From Drosophila miranda (lineage: Eukaryota; Arthropoda; Insecta; Diptera; Drosophilidae): a stretch of 64,000 nt of DNA. The stretch lies in the NCBI RefSeq assembly GCF_003369915.1, contig NC_046674.1:13516001-13580000 (forward strand). Direction: 5' to 3'. The notes under the pieces were generated by a model. The model searched no databases, had not been told where the DNA came from, and saw only the letters and a list, made by a program, of their open reading frames with translations. Positions 11,925-25,344 of this stretch are shown in pieces (the first letter of the stretch is position 1; the number at the start of each line of letters is the position of its first letter). Made by a program: the position numbers and the translations under genes.

Positions 11925-12592
11925 ATTAAATAGTTTTTAAACACAACATAATTGTATCTGTGATAATATTTTATAATCAAATACAAATTAAAAAATAAAT
12001 TAAAAATTAAAAAAATTAAATTGTTAAATCAAATTTACACTTTGATTTAAACATACATAAATGTACTAAAAATTAATGAAAATATAAAAAACTCTAATTT
12101 GAATACGATATATTAAATTTTTAGGAAATATATTTGATCTAAATATTGAAAATATTTAATTTAAATATGAAAAAAAAGGTATCTTAAATCTGAAATACAT
12201 TTAGTATTTCATAACTAAATATTTAACTAACTTCATTTAACTAAAATATTTTCATATGAATTTACAACTTTCACTCTCGGAGTTTATTTTTTGTTTTTTT
12301 TTTTATTTTTTATTTAAATCATTGTAGCTTATCCTATGACTGTTGTATAAGTTGCTCTAACAGTAACAAACAACAGAATTGTATCTGTGATAATATTTTT
12401 TTTTAAATACAATTTACAAAATAAATTAAGAATAAAAAAATTAAAAATTAAATACGTTATAAAAAAAAAAATAGAAAATATTTAATTTAAATATGAAAAA
12501 TGTGAAATAAATTTAAGTAAAATTCCACTCTCGGAGCAACCAAGTGAAAATATTTAAATTTGAGTGTACTTTTTCTCTGAGTGTATGCATGT
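11925..12592. repeat. AT-rich interspersed repeat, two tandem partial units
   Basis: AATTGTATCTGTGATAATATTT occurs at about 11948 and again at about 12376. Each copy is followed by similar AAATAC(A)AATT and AATATTTAATTTAAATATGAAAAA blocks, and CACTCTCGGAG occurs twice (about 12273 and 12526). The right end TTTTTCTCTGAGTGTATGC matches the end of the element at 17543. The block around AAGTTGCTCTAACAGTAACA is shared with the inverted copy near 41.25 kb. This is a mobile or tandemly duplicated element without coding capacity. Confidence 0.65.
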
Positions 12593-13915
12593 TTCACAGC
12601 AATTGTAAAGCCATATCCCCACAATTCATTCAAGATGAAAAGGTTAGCCATTCAATCAATTTGTTTATTGGATCGCATAGCCAGGGAGATGGAATTTAAA
12701 TGTACCTCCAGATACTGTATAGAAGCCGCACGTTGCATACACTGTTGACGGCATTTCCGCGTGCACACAAGGGTGTAGATGCAGATACAGAAATGCAAAA
12801 CAAGCGCAGTGCAGATTAAGATTCGAACTCGGATACAGACAAAGAGCATGTGTGTAAATACATAGATAAACGTACTTGTATCTCTGTATCATTTTCAATA
12901 CCATTTGCCCAGGCATTGTTTGATTAGCTATGCAAACGCATACAGCTCGTTTAATTCTATGGATCTATGTGGATCACGTTTGCTCGTTGGCTGGCAAGAC
13001 GCGTATGTGCAGACCCTCAAAAGCAATCCATTATTATGCTTCCTCCACACGGTCTCCGAGACTCAATGAAGTACGGGGTCTTTTGTTGTTCTTGTTGTTT
13101 TCAATGAATAAACATGACAATGGAATGAGGAGGCTACTCGTAATCCTACCTATTAAATGTCGTAAATAGGTCAGGTAATGAAAGTATTCGTTTGTTTTGG
13201 AAATGAATGGCACTTTGAATGGAAAATGAGTTGGAAAGTGGGGAAAGTATGGAATGTAGCGGCACAAAATTCCAGAACTGCATTTATTTCTAGAGAATTT
13301 TAACTATTTTGTTACTAGTATTAATTAATCTTTATTATTTGTATTTATTATTTATTATTTTTATTCTTCTAGAGAATCTTAAATTGCAGGAAAATATTAC
13401 TTAAATTGGAAATCAATAAAAGTAAATAAATAAACAAATATTATCCCCCCGCACCCCCTCCACCCAAGGTCTGGCCCATGCTCGTAGTTTGTAACCCACG
13501 CAGATTCCACCACCCGCCCCTATTTCGCTGTCCCCCCTGTACATCCTTTGGCGAAGCCGAGACCTGGAATTCAACCAAACATTTGGCAAGCTCAATGCTG
13601 GGATCCGGCGCACAGCAACGCCTAAAAGCATGCTCACCTGCTGCGAGTAAGCAGTCAGCATTTCCATATACAGAAATGTATCTCTGCATCTGTGTACACA
13701 CGCAATCCGCATTTCTGTGTGTGTTTATTAATTACAATACCGGCAAGCCGGGGGCGAGAGCAAAGAGGGTAAAACAGCTCAAAAACTCAAGGCATGATGA
13801 AATGCTGGCATTGGCCTGACGGCCTGCCCTTACGTAAGAGGTGGAGGCACACGCAGAGGCAGCCCAAAAGCATTGGCCCCACCAGGTTGGCATAGTCTCT
13901 GATTTTTGTTTGACC

Positions 13916-14010
13916 TACGTCAGCGGCTACGTCACGCAGCGGTCTGTATCTGACAGATACAGATAGTCTGGGGCATTTAGAGGGGCGTGTGCGCTGCGCG
14001 TGTGACGTCA
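13916..14010. promoter_or_regulatory. Cluster of CRE/ATF-type sites
   Basis: Three CRE-like sites occur within 95 nt: TACGTCAG (13916), TACGTCAC (13928) and the perfect palindrome TGACGTCA (14003). They surround the inverted repeat CTGTATCTGACAGATACAG. CREB/ATF-family bZIP proteins bind such sites. Function is inferred. Confidence 0.45.
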
Positions 14011-17000
14011 CAGAAGCCAAGCCCCAAATCTCCACCAATCAGAAAGCCACCAGCATGTATACCTAAACATGTGGATACATTCGCATTTGCCCAGCTGTAG
14101 ATACATACAGACATACGAGTATGTGTATCTGAATACTTTCTGGTCTTTGCAGCGGCTTTGACTGGCACATAAATCACGCGATTCTCTCGTTCCAATCTCA
14201 GTTCAAGTGCAGCCACCAAATATTTCTGCTGACCCACCATCGCCATCATCGTTTCGTTCTTTATCTACGACCTACATTTGAACTTGCGACAGGGCCAACA
14301 TGAAGCTGACGAATACCATATACCGCCCAACCAGCCACGAATTTCACAAGTCTATGGATTTCCCGAAAATCAATAAGGCAACCTCAAGGTGAACGTATCT
14401 AGATATATTTGTGTGGGCGGCCTTGGTCGGGGGAAAAGGAAAATAATTTTCGGATTTCGCTCAAAAATTGTAATTCTCGAATTTTCACAATTCTGGGTCA
14501 GTGCATAATTTTAAAATATACTAGGTTCGTTTTAATGTTGGTTTTTTATTGCTTAAAATGGTTTGTAAATATTTATAAATCCTTGTACTTACACTTAAAG
14601 ATCACGGATTTCAAGGGTTGGAATTCGAGGACTCCTGCAAAAGATACAAGATTAAATTAATGTTTATTCGTTTATTTTTATTAGTTGAAAATTAATTTTT
14701 TTCATTGCTTATTATACCATATTTTAATATTTTAATTGGTTATACTCGTAATACTTCAAAATATTTTATTTTTAAATATATTTAAATTTAAACTTATTGA
14801 TTTATTAATGCTATTTATTATTTTTATATATTTATTTACTATTGGTTATTAATATTTGAATGAAAGCCTTTTCGTTTGAAATTGCTAGCTGACAAAAGCT
14901 GAATATTGCCAAAGCTTTCGTTTATTGAAAGCTTTTTGTTCCTACAGTTACAATAACTCCTAAACGGTTACTCTCAAACTGTGGCTTTAAAACTGTAGAG
15001 CCGTAGAGCGAGAATCGAACTTGATAAGTGGTAAAGTGCTAAATAAATATTATTACCGTTTATATTTACATATTTTTTTGGGGGGAATTTCCAAAACACT
15101 TGTTTCGGTTATATGTAGCTGAGGAATGGGAAATTCCATCAACTACATTCGTTTTCGAATGTCCCAAGAAAGGGTTCTGTAGGGCCTACAAAATCGTTAA
15201 TCCATTCGTTATACATTTAAAATGCCAATAAACTATCAATTCATATTGTTTTAGCTCCACAATGGCCTCAAAAATAGGCGTTCTATAGGTGCAACCATCG
15301 ATCAAACCGCTAGACGGTTGAGAAGACACCAGAGGAAAGGCGGGGAGAAAGGCGGGAGAGAAAGTGTGTGGCGAGGACTCTTATCAGGGAGCAGAAACCA
15401 TGAAGCGATATTAAAACTAAAGTGCGATTATTTACTGTCCCAGGGGGGGGGCTGGACGATGGGGGGTGGTATACAGTAACGGGTTTATCTCGGTCACGTC
15501 TTATCGGAGTTATGTCACTCGCATTGTTTTGCCCGCTTGCAAATCGCTTTATGGCTCCATCGAACCAATAGATTTCCATATCAGAGCCCCCCCCCCAAGT
15601 CATTTTAGATATGGCTAGCATTTGAAGTATTTATGTATGTGCCGGCGTCCTCTCGCTTTCGATTCATTGATTGAGTGCATTCCAAAACGGTCAATCGGCA
15701 AGGACCAAGGACTATAAATACCCGGTACGGAATGCTTGATTGACGGCTCGTAGAGCGATAAATGTGACAAAATAACAACATGCCGTACATACACGCCCCC
15801 ACATATGCATATACTATATGCACACCATATCAGATTGGATCAGAGCGCACAACCTTAACAAGAGATTTCCTTATTAAATTCACTAAAAAGCGAAAACTAT
15901 TTTAAATACAATACCTAGCCGTGGCCGCGGGAATTTATGAGAGTCAATTGAGCGCACTTTACTTTGATTAAAAGAAATCTTTATGAGGGTTTGCTTGCTT
16001 TCAGATACAAGAAAAATGCCAGAAGAACGAAAACAAAAAACCACAGTCACAGGGGGGCTATGGCCGAAAGATATAGCCACAAATGATAAGATTTGAGTGT
16101 TAAAGTAGGGGGGGGACAAAAAGGATTGCAATATACATATGTATGTACGAGAAGTAAATAATATTATTGGAGGAACGAGAATATTATTGGGATTATCCCA
16201 TTCGTTGTCCAGTGCAATCCAGTTTTTTGCTGTATTTTGGAGCCCGATTAAATAATATTGGAGGCAGCCACTTTTTGCGGCTTCCAATGGGATTGCCCTC
16301 GATCGTGGAACGGAGCCGAGCGCCGATCAACCATGAAGCTGCTGCCTCTGCTCTGTTCTTGGCCGGGTACAAGTTCAAAGTCTTTGCACTTGATTCCCAT
16401 TCCCATTCCCATTGGCATTGCCCCATTCGTATTGTTATTTAGCAACAATTGAGACTGAGATAATCTCGGGTTTCAAGTGGAGGAGCTGGGCCACAATTGG
16501 GGGTTTTTCAGTGACGACAAAGCAAATCTTAGAAGTGGACGAGCCCCAAAAGGTGTCGGCAGATCGCAGTCGTACTTGGGAGGCTGGGGCCTGGGGCCTG
16601 TCGCCGATCGCCTGTCTCCCATCGATTATCGCCCAACGCGGCGACTGCATTCAGAGGTCAGCCAGGGGTTTATCAGTGGGTCCAAGTGGGCCGTTCGTTG
16701 TCCGGCCTGTGGCAATTTCAATCATCTATATTATATTTTTTTTCATAATTTATTTTGCATATATTATATTTCCATTACATGTGCACATTTTCCCCCCAGC
16801 TGCCGCCCGTGCCGCCTGTGTCGCCCGTGCTGGGCGCCTAATGACTGGGAAAGTGTTCAAAGCTCAAACGTTTGCAATTCTTAAACGTATTCTGATAAGA
16901 TTCTATACAGTAGCCCGCAGCTGATTAATCCTTAACCCGACAAATTGATAAGACGGCTGGCTCTCGACTATTTAGAGATGTCTAATTAATGTGTCGCGCA

Positions 17001-17256
17001 AGCCTTTTATGGGATTTTTCCTGCACCACTTGCACACTTTTGTTGGGGGACCTCAGTCCCCTTATCGGGAGGTGCGGCTTATTGACGCCTCTACAAACTA
17101 GTACCAAGAAATCCACGACAAAAACAACTGTGAATATTTTCACAGGGCTAGCGATTAAAGCGCGCTAATTTGTTTGAAAATTTCCATCACGATATCCAAT
17201 TGTTAGGCCAATTCGATGCCCACCTTGAAGGTCTGATGCCCATTTAGGCATACACT

Positions 17257-17543
17257 CAGCGAAAAATAATATAAAAAAAAATTAAATAAAATTCACATTA
17301 AATATAGTACACTTTAAAATAAATATATATAATGTAAAAAATTAAAATTCACATTAAATATAGAAAACTTAAAAAATAAATGTATATAATGTATACAATT
17401 ACAAATTTATTTATTAATATTTAAAATATTTTTAATATATTTATTTTAAATTGTAAATTTTCTGAGAACAATTTCCACTCTTGGGGCAAAAATAAATTGG
17501 CAGACAATTGGATTCTCAGGGCCTTTTTTTCTCTGGGTGTACG
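17257..17543. mobile_element. MITE-like AT-rich element with inverted ends
   Basis: The left end TACACTCAGCGAAAAATAAT and right end TTTTTTTCTCTGGGTGTAC are imperfect inverted repeats enclosing about 250 bp of AT-rich DNA. Inside, a segment of about 55 nt (TTCACATTAAATATAG...ATATAATGTA) is duplicated in tandem, and TTCCACTCTTGGGGCAAA echoes the CACTCTCGGAGCAA motif at about 12526. No open frame is present, so it would be non-autonomous. Flanking target duplication is not certain. Confidence 0.5.
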
Positions 17544-19691
17544 TACATATATCTTTTGCCCTTATCATGCCATTCTACGTATCGATTATGGCCTTTGTTT
17601 ACACTGATTAGGTGGTGCAACGATTGACCGACAAGTGGCTATCAATTATGTGTTTCCAGGGATAAAACCAGATACCATTCAAGGAAAAGAATTGCCACTT
17701 GAGAGGGAGCTTAATCATAGGGTATTACCACACTCTCCTTTCTGCCCTCTCTGTTTGTAAACGGCTGGCAACGCCTTGGAAATTATATAGTACACCCTTA
17801 GAGTCTTCGACATGGGCGTGACATTGGCCCAGCATTGACTTTGACAGTTTGTCATCTGTTATTTTTTTTGCCTAGATGATAAGCAAGTGGAAAAATGAAT
17901 GAAGATTGGGGATTTTTGGAATGAAACTACAAATTTCTGAACCAACTGGCACTTGGAAACACTGATAAGAATTATTGTGGACCACACACCCGGAGACCTT
18001 GCCACAGCACGCCAAACCACGCCACGCCACGCCACGCACCATTCATTCAACTCTCCGAATACGAGACATTGAACCAGGGGTCAACAGTTTTGCGTTGACA
18101 AAGTAGAGTCCCAAAAATATAAATAAATTGAAATTAGAGGATATTTCCGCAGGAGATATCCATACAATCAATTAGAACTGAAACGGTCGAGACTTTTGAT
18201 AATTTGCCGCCATGAGAACGGGTTTCTGTTCGCTGGAACTGTAATGAGCCGCCAGTCCCCGTTATGAGAAAACAAAAAACAGATGTAAAAATATAAATAA
18301 ACCCAAAATGAATGTAATTTTCGTTTCGAGGGCTATGCAGTCGAGTCGATGGGAGTTAAGAGGTTCCATTTATATAAGTTTTTTATGTGAAAGCGAGGGA
18401 TTATCGGCAGGACAGGAGCTATACAGCTTTATGGATCCCAACAGCTCCTAAAATTCCCACTTTCTGCCGCATTCTGTTCAAAGTTTGAGTGGCATTTATA
18501 ACGGGAAATGAAACACAGTTGCTACCTTTTTTTGTTTTTTTTTTTTTTTGCTAATCTCCCATTTAATGATCCATTTCCGTTTGGAGAACAGAGAACCCAG
18601 AACCGAATACTTATTATAGGAAAACTAATATAGGCGAGTGCCCCATAAAAAACAAAAAAAATAATAATAATAAAACTGAATCGAAAAACAGTCATCAAAC
18701 GTCAGTAGTGCAGTTGTGTGTGCAGCAAGCAGATGTCTGTCTGACTGACTGATTGATTGCTTTGAGGGGAAGGGCAACGGTAGGGGACGTGCCCCCACTT
18801 TTGTATTTGGTTTTTGCTCCGAGAAATCTCTACTTAGTATTCCCACAGAACGTACGGAAGAGCCGTCCGTAGGAGGAAGAGAACGAATGCGAGGGAGCAG
18901 GGGATGCAGGGGAAGCAGGGAAGGCACGGAAAGAAGAATTTTAGTTAAAGTTCAATATAATCAAAAAATACTAGATCAAAATGTATTCCTGGTTCCAGAC
19001 AATAGCCATAACAATTTGTTCATAAAATTGTTGAAATAATATATGTACATATATTTTGGAATACTCTCATTTGTATTTATTACACACAGCGCTAAAAGTT
19101 TAAACTTGTTATTATTTTTTGTTGTTTTGCTTGGTTCTTTTTTTGTATTTATTATTATTATTATTTTTGACTGGAATTTTGAGAAATTCTTTGACTAAAT
19201 TTCATTCAAATTAAATATTTAAATTGCATCTTTATGGACATTTCACATAAACAAAATTGCGTTTATTTTCAGTCAATGAATGATCTCAGTAGGGACACGA
19301 GAGAACCTGTTATATTAAATGTAAAAACGTGTGAAAGTTGTAAAATTCTTGGCAAGGCATGAACCCTTTCAAACAGGCTCGCAGGTAAGCGTTTTTCAAA
19401 TTAAATATTTATCAAATATTGTCCACAATATAGAGGGGGGCCTGGCAATTGATATGCGGTCTGGTCTCTACCTCTATGAATCGAAAATATTTACCCAAAA
19501 TAAACACAAGGTCTATAAATATCACGCAGCAATACTTTTTTCAGAAATTTCCATAAAATCTATGCTCTCTTTGCCTGAGAAAGATCTTACGCGCTCTCTT
19601 TCTCTTTCTTTCTATGGATCATCCACTGAAGATATATTTTCGTTTTTTCCAAGTCTGCGTGTGGGTGTCGCCTTTGATTTCGATACCAACT

Positions 19692-19935
19692 TGACGTCAC
19701 AGAAAATTCTTCCGTCTTGGTTATTAGCGCCTCAATGCGTGGTAGATATATTCGGATATAGATATATATTAGATATATGTAGAAGAAAATCTATTTGAAC
19801 TTGACAGAGAAATGTTTCGTTGGGTGCAAATCAATTTCAGCAGCTTTTCCGTTGATTAAAAGGCCAATCCATGTATCTTTGTGTTGTATCTTGTTTACAC
19901 CTATGCAAGTGGAACGCCCCAGTGGTCTGACGTCA
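19692..19935. promoter_or_regulatory. Two palindromic CRE sites
   Basis: TGACGTCA occurs at 19692-19699 and 19928-19935, both followed by CA. An E-box CACGTG (about 19973) lies nearby. Part of the regional CRE enrichment. Confidence 0.4.
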
Positions 19936-22900
19936 CACCCAACCTCCCACTGGGGGCGCGGCAGCGCGGGGACACGTGATGTCAATTTTCCCGTTGTAGT
20001 TAGAGTGGCAGCTCCCCCTTCCCCTTGGGCAATTTGCAGCAAATGCAAATTGGTTCTGTCTATCTACAAATGCATCTATCTATTTATCTGAATTTCCATT
20101 TCCCCCGAAAGGAACCCCCGCCTTGAAGTACTCGCTGCTTTCCAGCAATATGTGTGCCCTTGAACTTGGCCGCGATAATTAGATTTCCTTCGTTCTGTTT
20201 GCCGTTTGCCATTTACAGTTTTGTGTTTTCTGTTTTTCTGTAAAAGTAAAGTAGATGAGCCCGGGGTCGGTTGATGACTTGCTGGCTCGTAAACAAATGC
20301 AAAGTGAATGACTTTAATGAGCTGCACTGAGTTTTCCCGGGAAAAACATTGGAAATGTAATAGTTGGAGCAACATGGAGACATGGAGACATCTGTATACG
20401 ATAATACGAAAATACCTTCATCGTAATTGGTATTAATATTTGTGATTTTATTCAGTTGTACGCTCTGTACGCTTCCGATTCGGTTATACGAGTCGCGCGT
20501 CATGCAGCAGCGCCCCTCGGTCGGCAATTATTTGGACAAATTTCGATAAGCAACTGTCAAATAGCTGGATTTTGCCCAATGAAGCTTCAATATCTTTGAT
20601 TTATGCCGCTTCCAGCGATTGGGGGCCTTTTTACTGGCGTACAAGCTGAAGTGCACGTAAGGCCCACACAATCGCCCCATTGATTGCTTACAAAGAAAGC
20701 TATCAGCAATTAAATGGTTTCCAAGCTGATTTCGTATCTGGCTTGAATCGCTTATCAAATGATCCAGAAAATCCAAATTCAAATACTTTTATTCCGAGAT
20801 CCGTTGCACACGGAAACCCCACGGAAAACGAGTGTGAACGTGATTTTCAATTTAATTTGAGAGTTTGAATTCCCACTGAACTCTAAACAGACAACCGCAA
20901 ATTACAAATAATCTATAGGCAGGTTATAAGGGGTTTTTTTCTGTGTATATACAATAAATACGATTGGGAGCCACTCAACTTGTTGGGGAAATACATACAA
21001 AAACTCTGGATACCAAGTATAAATGGTGTAAATCAGGTGGTTTATGAATCGGATTTTGTGTGTTTGACATTTGGCACGTTCCAGTGTCTCATCGAATTAG
21101 CGCTACAGTCAGCACAACACCCGAAATGCAGCACGCAAAAAACTTGTTCTCCAGCGTCGGTGGTCTCTCTCCCAAAAGGTGCAAAACAGCCCAGAAACGC
21201 GTGCTACCCCTAATTAATCATTGTACATACAGTACAATCAAATGGCTGTGATGTCCAGAGGGGGAGGCATGCCAGACAGTACAGAATGTCAATGCTCTTA
21301 ATTATCTACTTAGAACCGAACCCAATAGCATTTTCTTTGCCATCCAATTGACAGAATGAGGCAAATCGGTTTATCTTTTTCTCTCCCTTTGGTTTTCTGT
21401 TGCATTTTCCATATGTTCTTTCTACCTTTATTTAATATTTATTTTGCTAAATTGTTGTACCAATATTGAGGTTTCAGAAAAGATTTTCAGTCGAAACTTT
21501 GACGTCAAACGAATTTCTATTTCCAATTTTGAGAGGCAAAAAAAACAACAACAACATTTTTGTGCGTTGTTCTATCCTCAGACTAATCTAAGTGATTTAT
21601 TGAAGTGTTTTCCATGTGACAGACACACCCTAAATCAATGTTTTGTTAAAGGGAATATAGGGGGAATATATAGTACATATACTATGTATAAAATGAAATA
21701 TTTTATGTTTTCCTGTTCACTTTTTTTTTTTGCTTGAATTCTTTCTTTCCCGCTTTTTACTTTCTTAGTGGCTGTAAAACTGTAGAACAAAGACCGGCTG
21801 GAATGGACCAAAAAACTTACCCGCAAAACAAATGCAAACGACTGTGATTTTGTTCTTGTGCTTTTGCTGCCTTCGCCTTTGTCTTTGCAGCTTCCCACTC
21901 TTTGAACTTGATTCGTCCTTTGGCTGGAGCTGGAGAGGAAGTCTGCCGCTTTCGCTCGCTCTCGTGTTTTTTTGTCTTTTGCACAAAAGAAAGTGCACGT
22001 AATTATATATTAAAATATGCAGCAGCAGCAGAGAAGAGAGAAGGCCGGACCATAAAAAAAAAAAATAACAGTTCCTTCTGCGGTCCACAGACGCCGACAC
22101 AGAGACACACACGAAGAGTACGGGACACGGGACACAGTTATTTGTATGAGCAAAAAATCTTCTCTCTTCCTGCACTTTGGCTTTTTTGGGGAGAAGCGCG
22201 CCCGACGAATTCGCTAAAACGACTGATATCGTTGATATGGACAGGCCTCCGAGTAAGTAGCTCGACAGAATATAACGCCAACGACGACGACGTCGACGGC
22301 GACGTTGGCAGCGGCAGAGCCAGAGGCAGCAAAGCAGCGATTCTCTGGTGCCAGTGCGGGAAATGTACGAAGCTTCGGAGCTCTGGTTGTTTTTGTTTTT
22401 GTTTTTAGTGTTTACTGTTTTGCACGGTTTATGCTTAATCTTTGAGCGCCCGCCCATTGAATTCAATAAGCGACTGCGCTGCCTCTGCACTCCAAGCGCA
22501 GGTTTGACGTCACAGGGGGCTGGAGGCTGGGGCTGGACTCCTTGCTATGGAATTTCATCACGTCACAGCAAAAGCATACATACCGGTGCACAAAAACGGT
22601 GTAGGGATGCTGCTGACTCACATTTTTGCTCTGTCGTCCTTGGCAGAGGACGCTTGGGCTTACGCAAGAAACGTGAGCTACAGGACACAAGGATTTAAGG
22701 TTGATTTCATCACTGGATTGTACGATTTCTGCACAGGAACTGGTTCCCACCAGTACCGTAGCGACAACAATGGCTGGGATGAATTATTGAGATTAGATTA
22801 TGGTTGAAACTGGTTGGTTTGAGACTTTAGTAAACAGATTAAACAGGATTTATTTTTGTATTTATCTGAAATTTTATTTTATTTGTACTTGTAGTGCAGG

Positions 22901-23329
22901 GTATGTTTCGAGTCGGTCCCTGGAAGCCAATAACAAAATACACAGTCTTTGCCGAGAGATACATATATATATCAAGACCAGCTGGCACAGAAACAGATAG
23001 ACGGACATGTCTGAGCGTATACCCTCTCTTTATAACAGATATAAAAGTTATTACCGGCAGTTGGCCTCCAAATAGTCCTAAATCTGAGGGATATTTCCCT
23101 AGAGATGGCATGAATTATTGAGTCTAGATTTTGTGACTGCATTCGATCTGTGGATTATTATTAAAGAAGGTTTTAAGCCAAAGTGTTTGGTTTAGCATAA
23201 AATGTATTTGGTTCCATTCTCCTTTTTGCACATAATCATCTACTGCCTCCGATGCCTCTGAGCTTATTTAAAATATTTTAATATTTATATATATACTATA
23301 TATATATTCTGTATATGATAGATTCAATT

Positions 23330-23611
23330 AGCTTAGGTGTATATATTTATTTTGCATTGTTAAATAATTGAAACGGTAGTTAGTTTGTGGTGTCTTGTCT
23401 TCCTTTAGATAAATCCTTAACTACGAGTACTGGTCTCTCATTGAGTTGTGATTGTATCGCATAGTCTCTCCGTCTTCGTGGCCATCCTTCTCTTTGGTTA
23501 ACTTGTCTTGACTTTTGCTCCTTAACCCTAAGCATTATCATTATCATATTTTGTAGCATAATTAAAGCATTCAATTGTTCATGTTCTGCATTAGAGCGCT
23601 TCTTCCGCAGT
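23330..23611 (-). other. 3' UTR of the ENOX gene
   Basis: This follows the stop codon at 23612-23614. A minus-strand AATAAA (TTTATT at about 23346) would end the transcript about 265 nt later. AT repeats lie beyond. Confidence 0.4.
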
Positions 23612-25313
23612 CTATTCCACCTGGGTTTCTACAGTTTCACAGTGGAACCCACAGAACTTCCACCTGGTCTCCGACTGTTCAGACTTGAAGAGATTTGTGT
23701 ACTTCTTGAGTATGCTGGCAAGATCATCGTGGCTCCTGGGTCCCGAGCTCCTGTCGAGCATTCCGTGGAGGTAGCTGGCAATGCTGGCTATCTCCAAGCC
23801 ATGGGGATGCAGCACCAGATAGGCCGAGGTCAAGGCTATAACCTTGGCCTCTGCCAGGGCCAGGGATTTGAAGTTTTGCTGAAACGTGCATGTCTGCCGA
23901 TTAGTGGATCGTTGTTCAAGGATACCTTTCCCCCCTACTCACCTCTTGACTGGGCAAGGCTGGAGCTTTCTCTGTGCTCGCTTCGAGACCGCTTGCCTTG
24001 GTGCTCAGATCTTCTGTAAGTGTAATTGACTCTTTGGGTTTGTGGGCTTCTGCTGACTCCTGCCTCTCATCGTCCTCGATCTCGTGGATCTCCACTACGC
24101 CGCTCTGGTGCTCAATGATGCGCACATCGTCGTCCACCTTATCAATGTCAATTATTTCCAACTCCGATGGCTGTCTCAGTGGTGGCACCCTCAGCTCCGA
24201 TGCTGCCTCCTGGCTGCACGAATCCCCGCTGCTGTAGTCCGCATTCGAGGCAGTCGCACTTTGCGATTCCTTGTCCTTAAGCTTGTCGGCCGTTTGCTTG
24301 ATCTTGGTCTTGAGCAGCAGCTGCTTGACGCCCGCGTCCTTGAGGTTGCGCTCCAGCTGCTCAATGTGCTTGGTGTCCTTCTGCTCGCGCAGTTTGGTCT
24401 GCAGCAGCTGGGTCTGCATGTTGCGTATGGTCTCCTGCAGGACTTTGATTTGCTTCTCGCGCTGCACATAATCGCTGCGCTCCAGCGACATCTCATGGCG
24501 AATGGCCTCCAGTTGGCAGCGCAGCGAGTCGTTCTCGTCCTAAAACAAAAGACACTCAGTGGGAATTCGCGGACAGGTGTGTCCTTCCGTTACCTTGAGA
24601 CTGTCGCTATCATAGCGGGTACGCTTGCCACCCACCCGCCTTTCGAAGTCACGCTCATCGTCTGATATCTCCATCTCATCATCGTCATTGATTCGGACCG
24701 AGTGCAGTTCCTGCATATGGCATATGGCAAGAGACATTTAATTAGCTTTCACCATTTCTCTCCACTCAGTAGAATTTCTTCTGTCGTATTCGTATTCGTA
24801 TTCGTATTCATTGCTTACAAAAGTAAAATCTCTATAAACCTAGCTATAAAATTTGAGTATAAGGAATGTATCAAATTTTTGTTTTCCTCGTTTCACGACT
24901 CCGCTTACTTACCTCGCCATTATATATATACGCATATATAGGTATATATGTGTGTTTTAAACAAATGTTTCTTATCTTTCTTTCATTTGGATTCATTTCT
25001 ATTAATTATTATTAATTTGCATTTGTTACACAAACTTTTGGATTCCATCAATGATTCTGATTTGTTTTAGTTCTTCCGCTTACGATTTACCAAACCAATT
25101 CAATTGGCCATCAAATTTTCAAATTTTTCTCTGGGTTCTCCCCCTTTTCGAAATTTGCCAATTTGTGGACATTCGTCTACAGGTTTACGTTTAGTTAAAA
25201 GTAGTGAAAGCTTTTTATGCAAATGCTTAGTTAGAAAAGGGCATTGAAAATCCATTAAAATGAAAGTTATACCAAAAGCTAAGAAGGAAGAGAGTCTAAA
25301 GCATTACAGACAG

Positions 25314-25344
<31 letters not shown>

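Larger units (their letters stand above)
11460..23330. other. Non-coding intergenic region (about 12 kb)
   Basis: No reading frame here looks coding on either strand. The short open frames lack splice structure and overlap simple sequence. Content seen: AT-rich repeats at 11.9-12.6 and 17.26-17.54 kb, a poly-T near 18540, poly-C and poly-G tracts near 15445 and 15588, and five perfect TGACGTCA sites at 14.0-22.5 kb. It separates the transporter promoter from the 3' end of the ENOX gene, so it most likely holds regulatory DNA for the transporter. Confidence 0.55.

Noticed and set aside
12815..12835. tRNA-like T-loop string (TTCGAA context) on the minus strand
   Set aside because: No matching acceptor stem, D arm or anticodon arm could be paired around it.
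21765..22490. Minus-strand 241-codon open frame
   Set aside because: Arises from CAG/CGA-rich and A/T-tract sequence. No motif, no conserved block and no splice context.
22947..23040. Possible further INE-1-like copy (TA run next to AGATAGACGGACATG)
   Set aside because: The order of the TA run and GTCY-like words only loosely matches and the conserved core is not recognisable.
24084..24665. Plus-strand 193-codon open frame
   Set aside because: Antisense to two ENOX exons. Leucine-rich because it reads the complement of a Gln/Lys/Glu coil.
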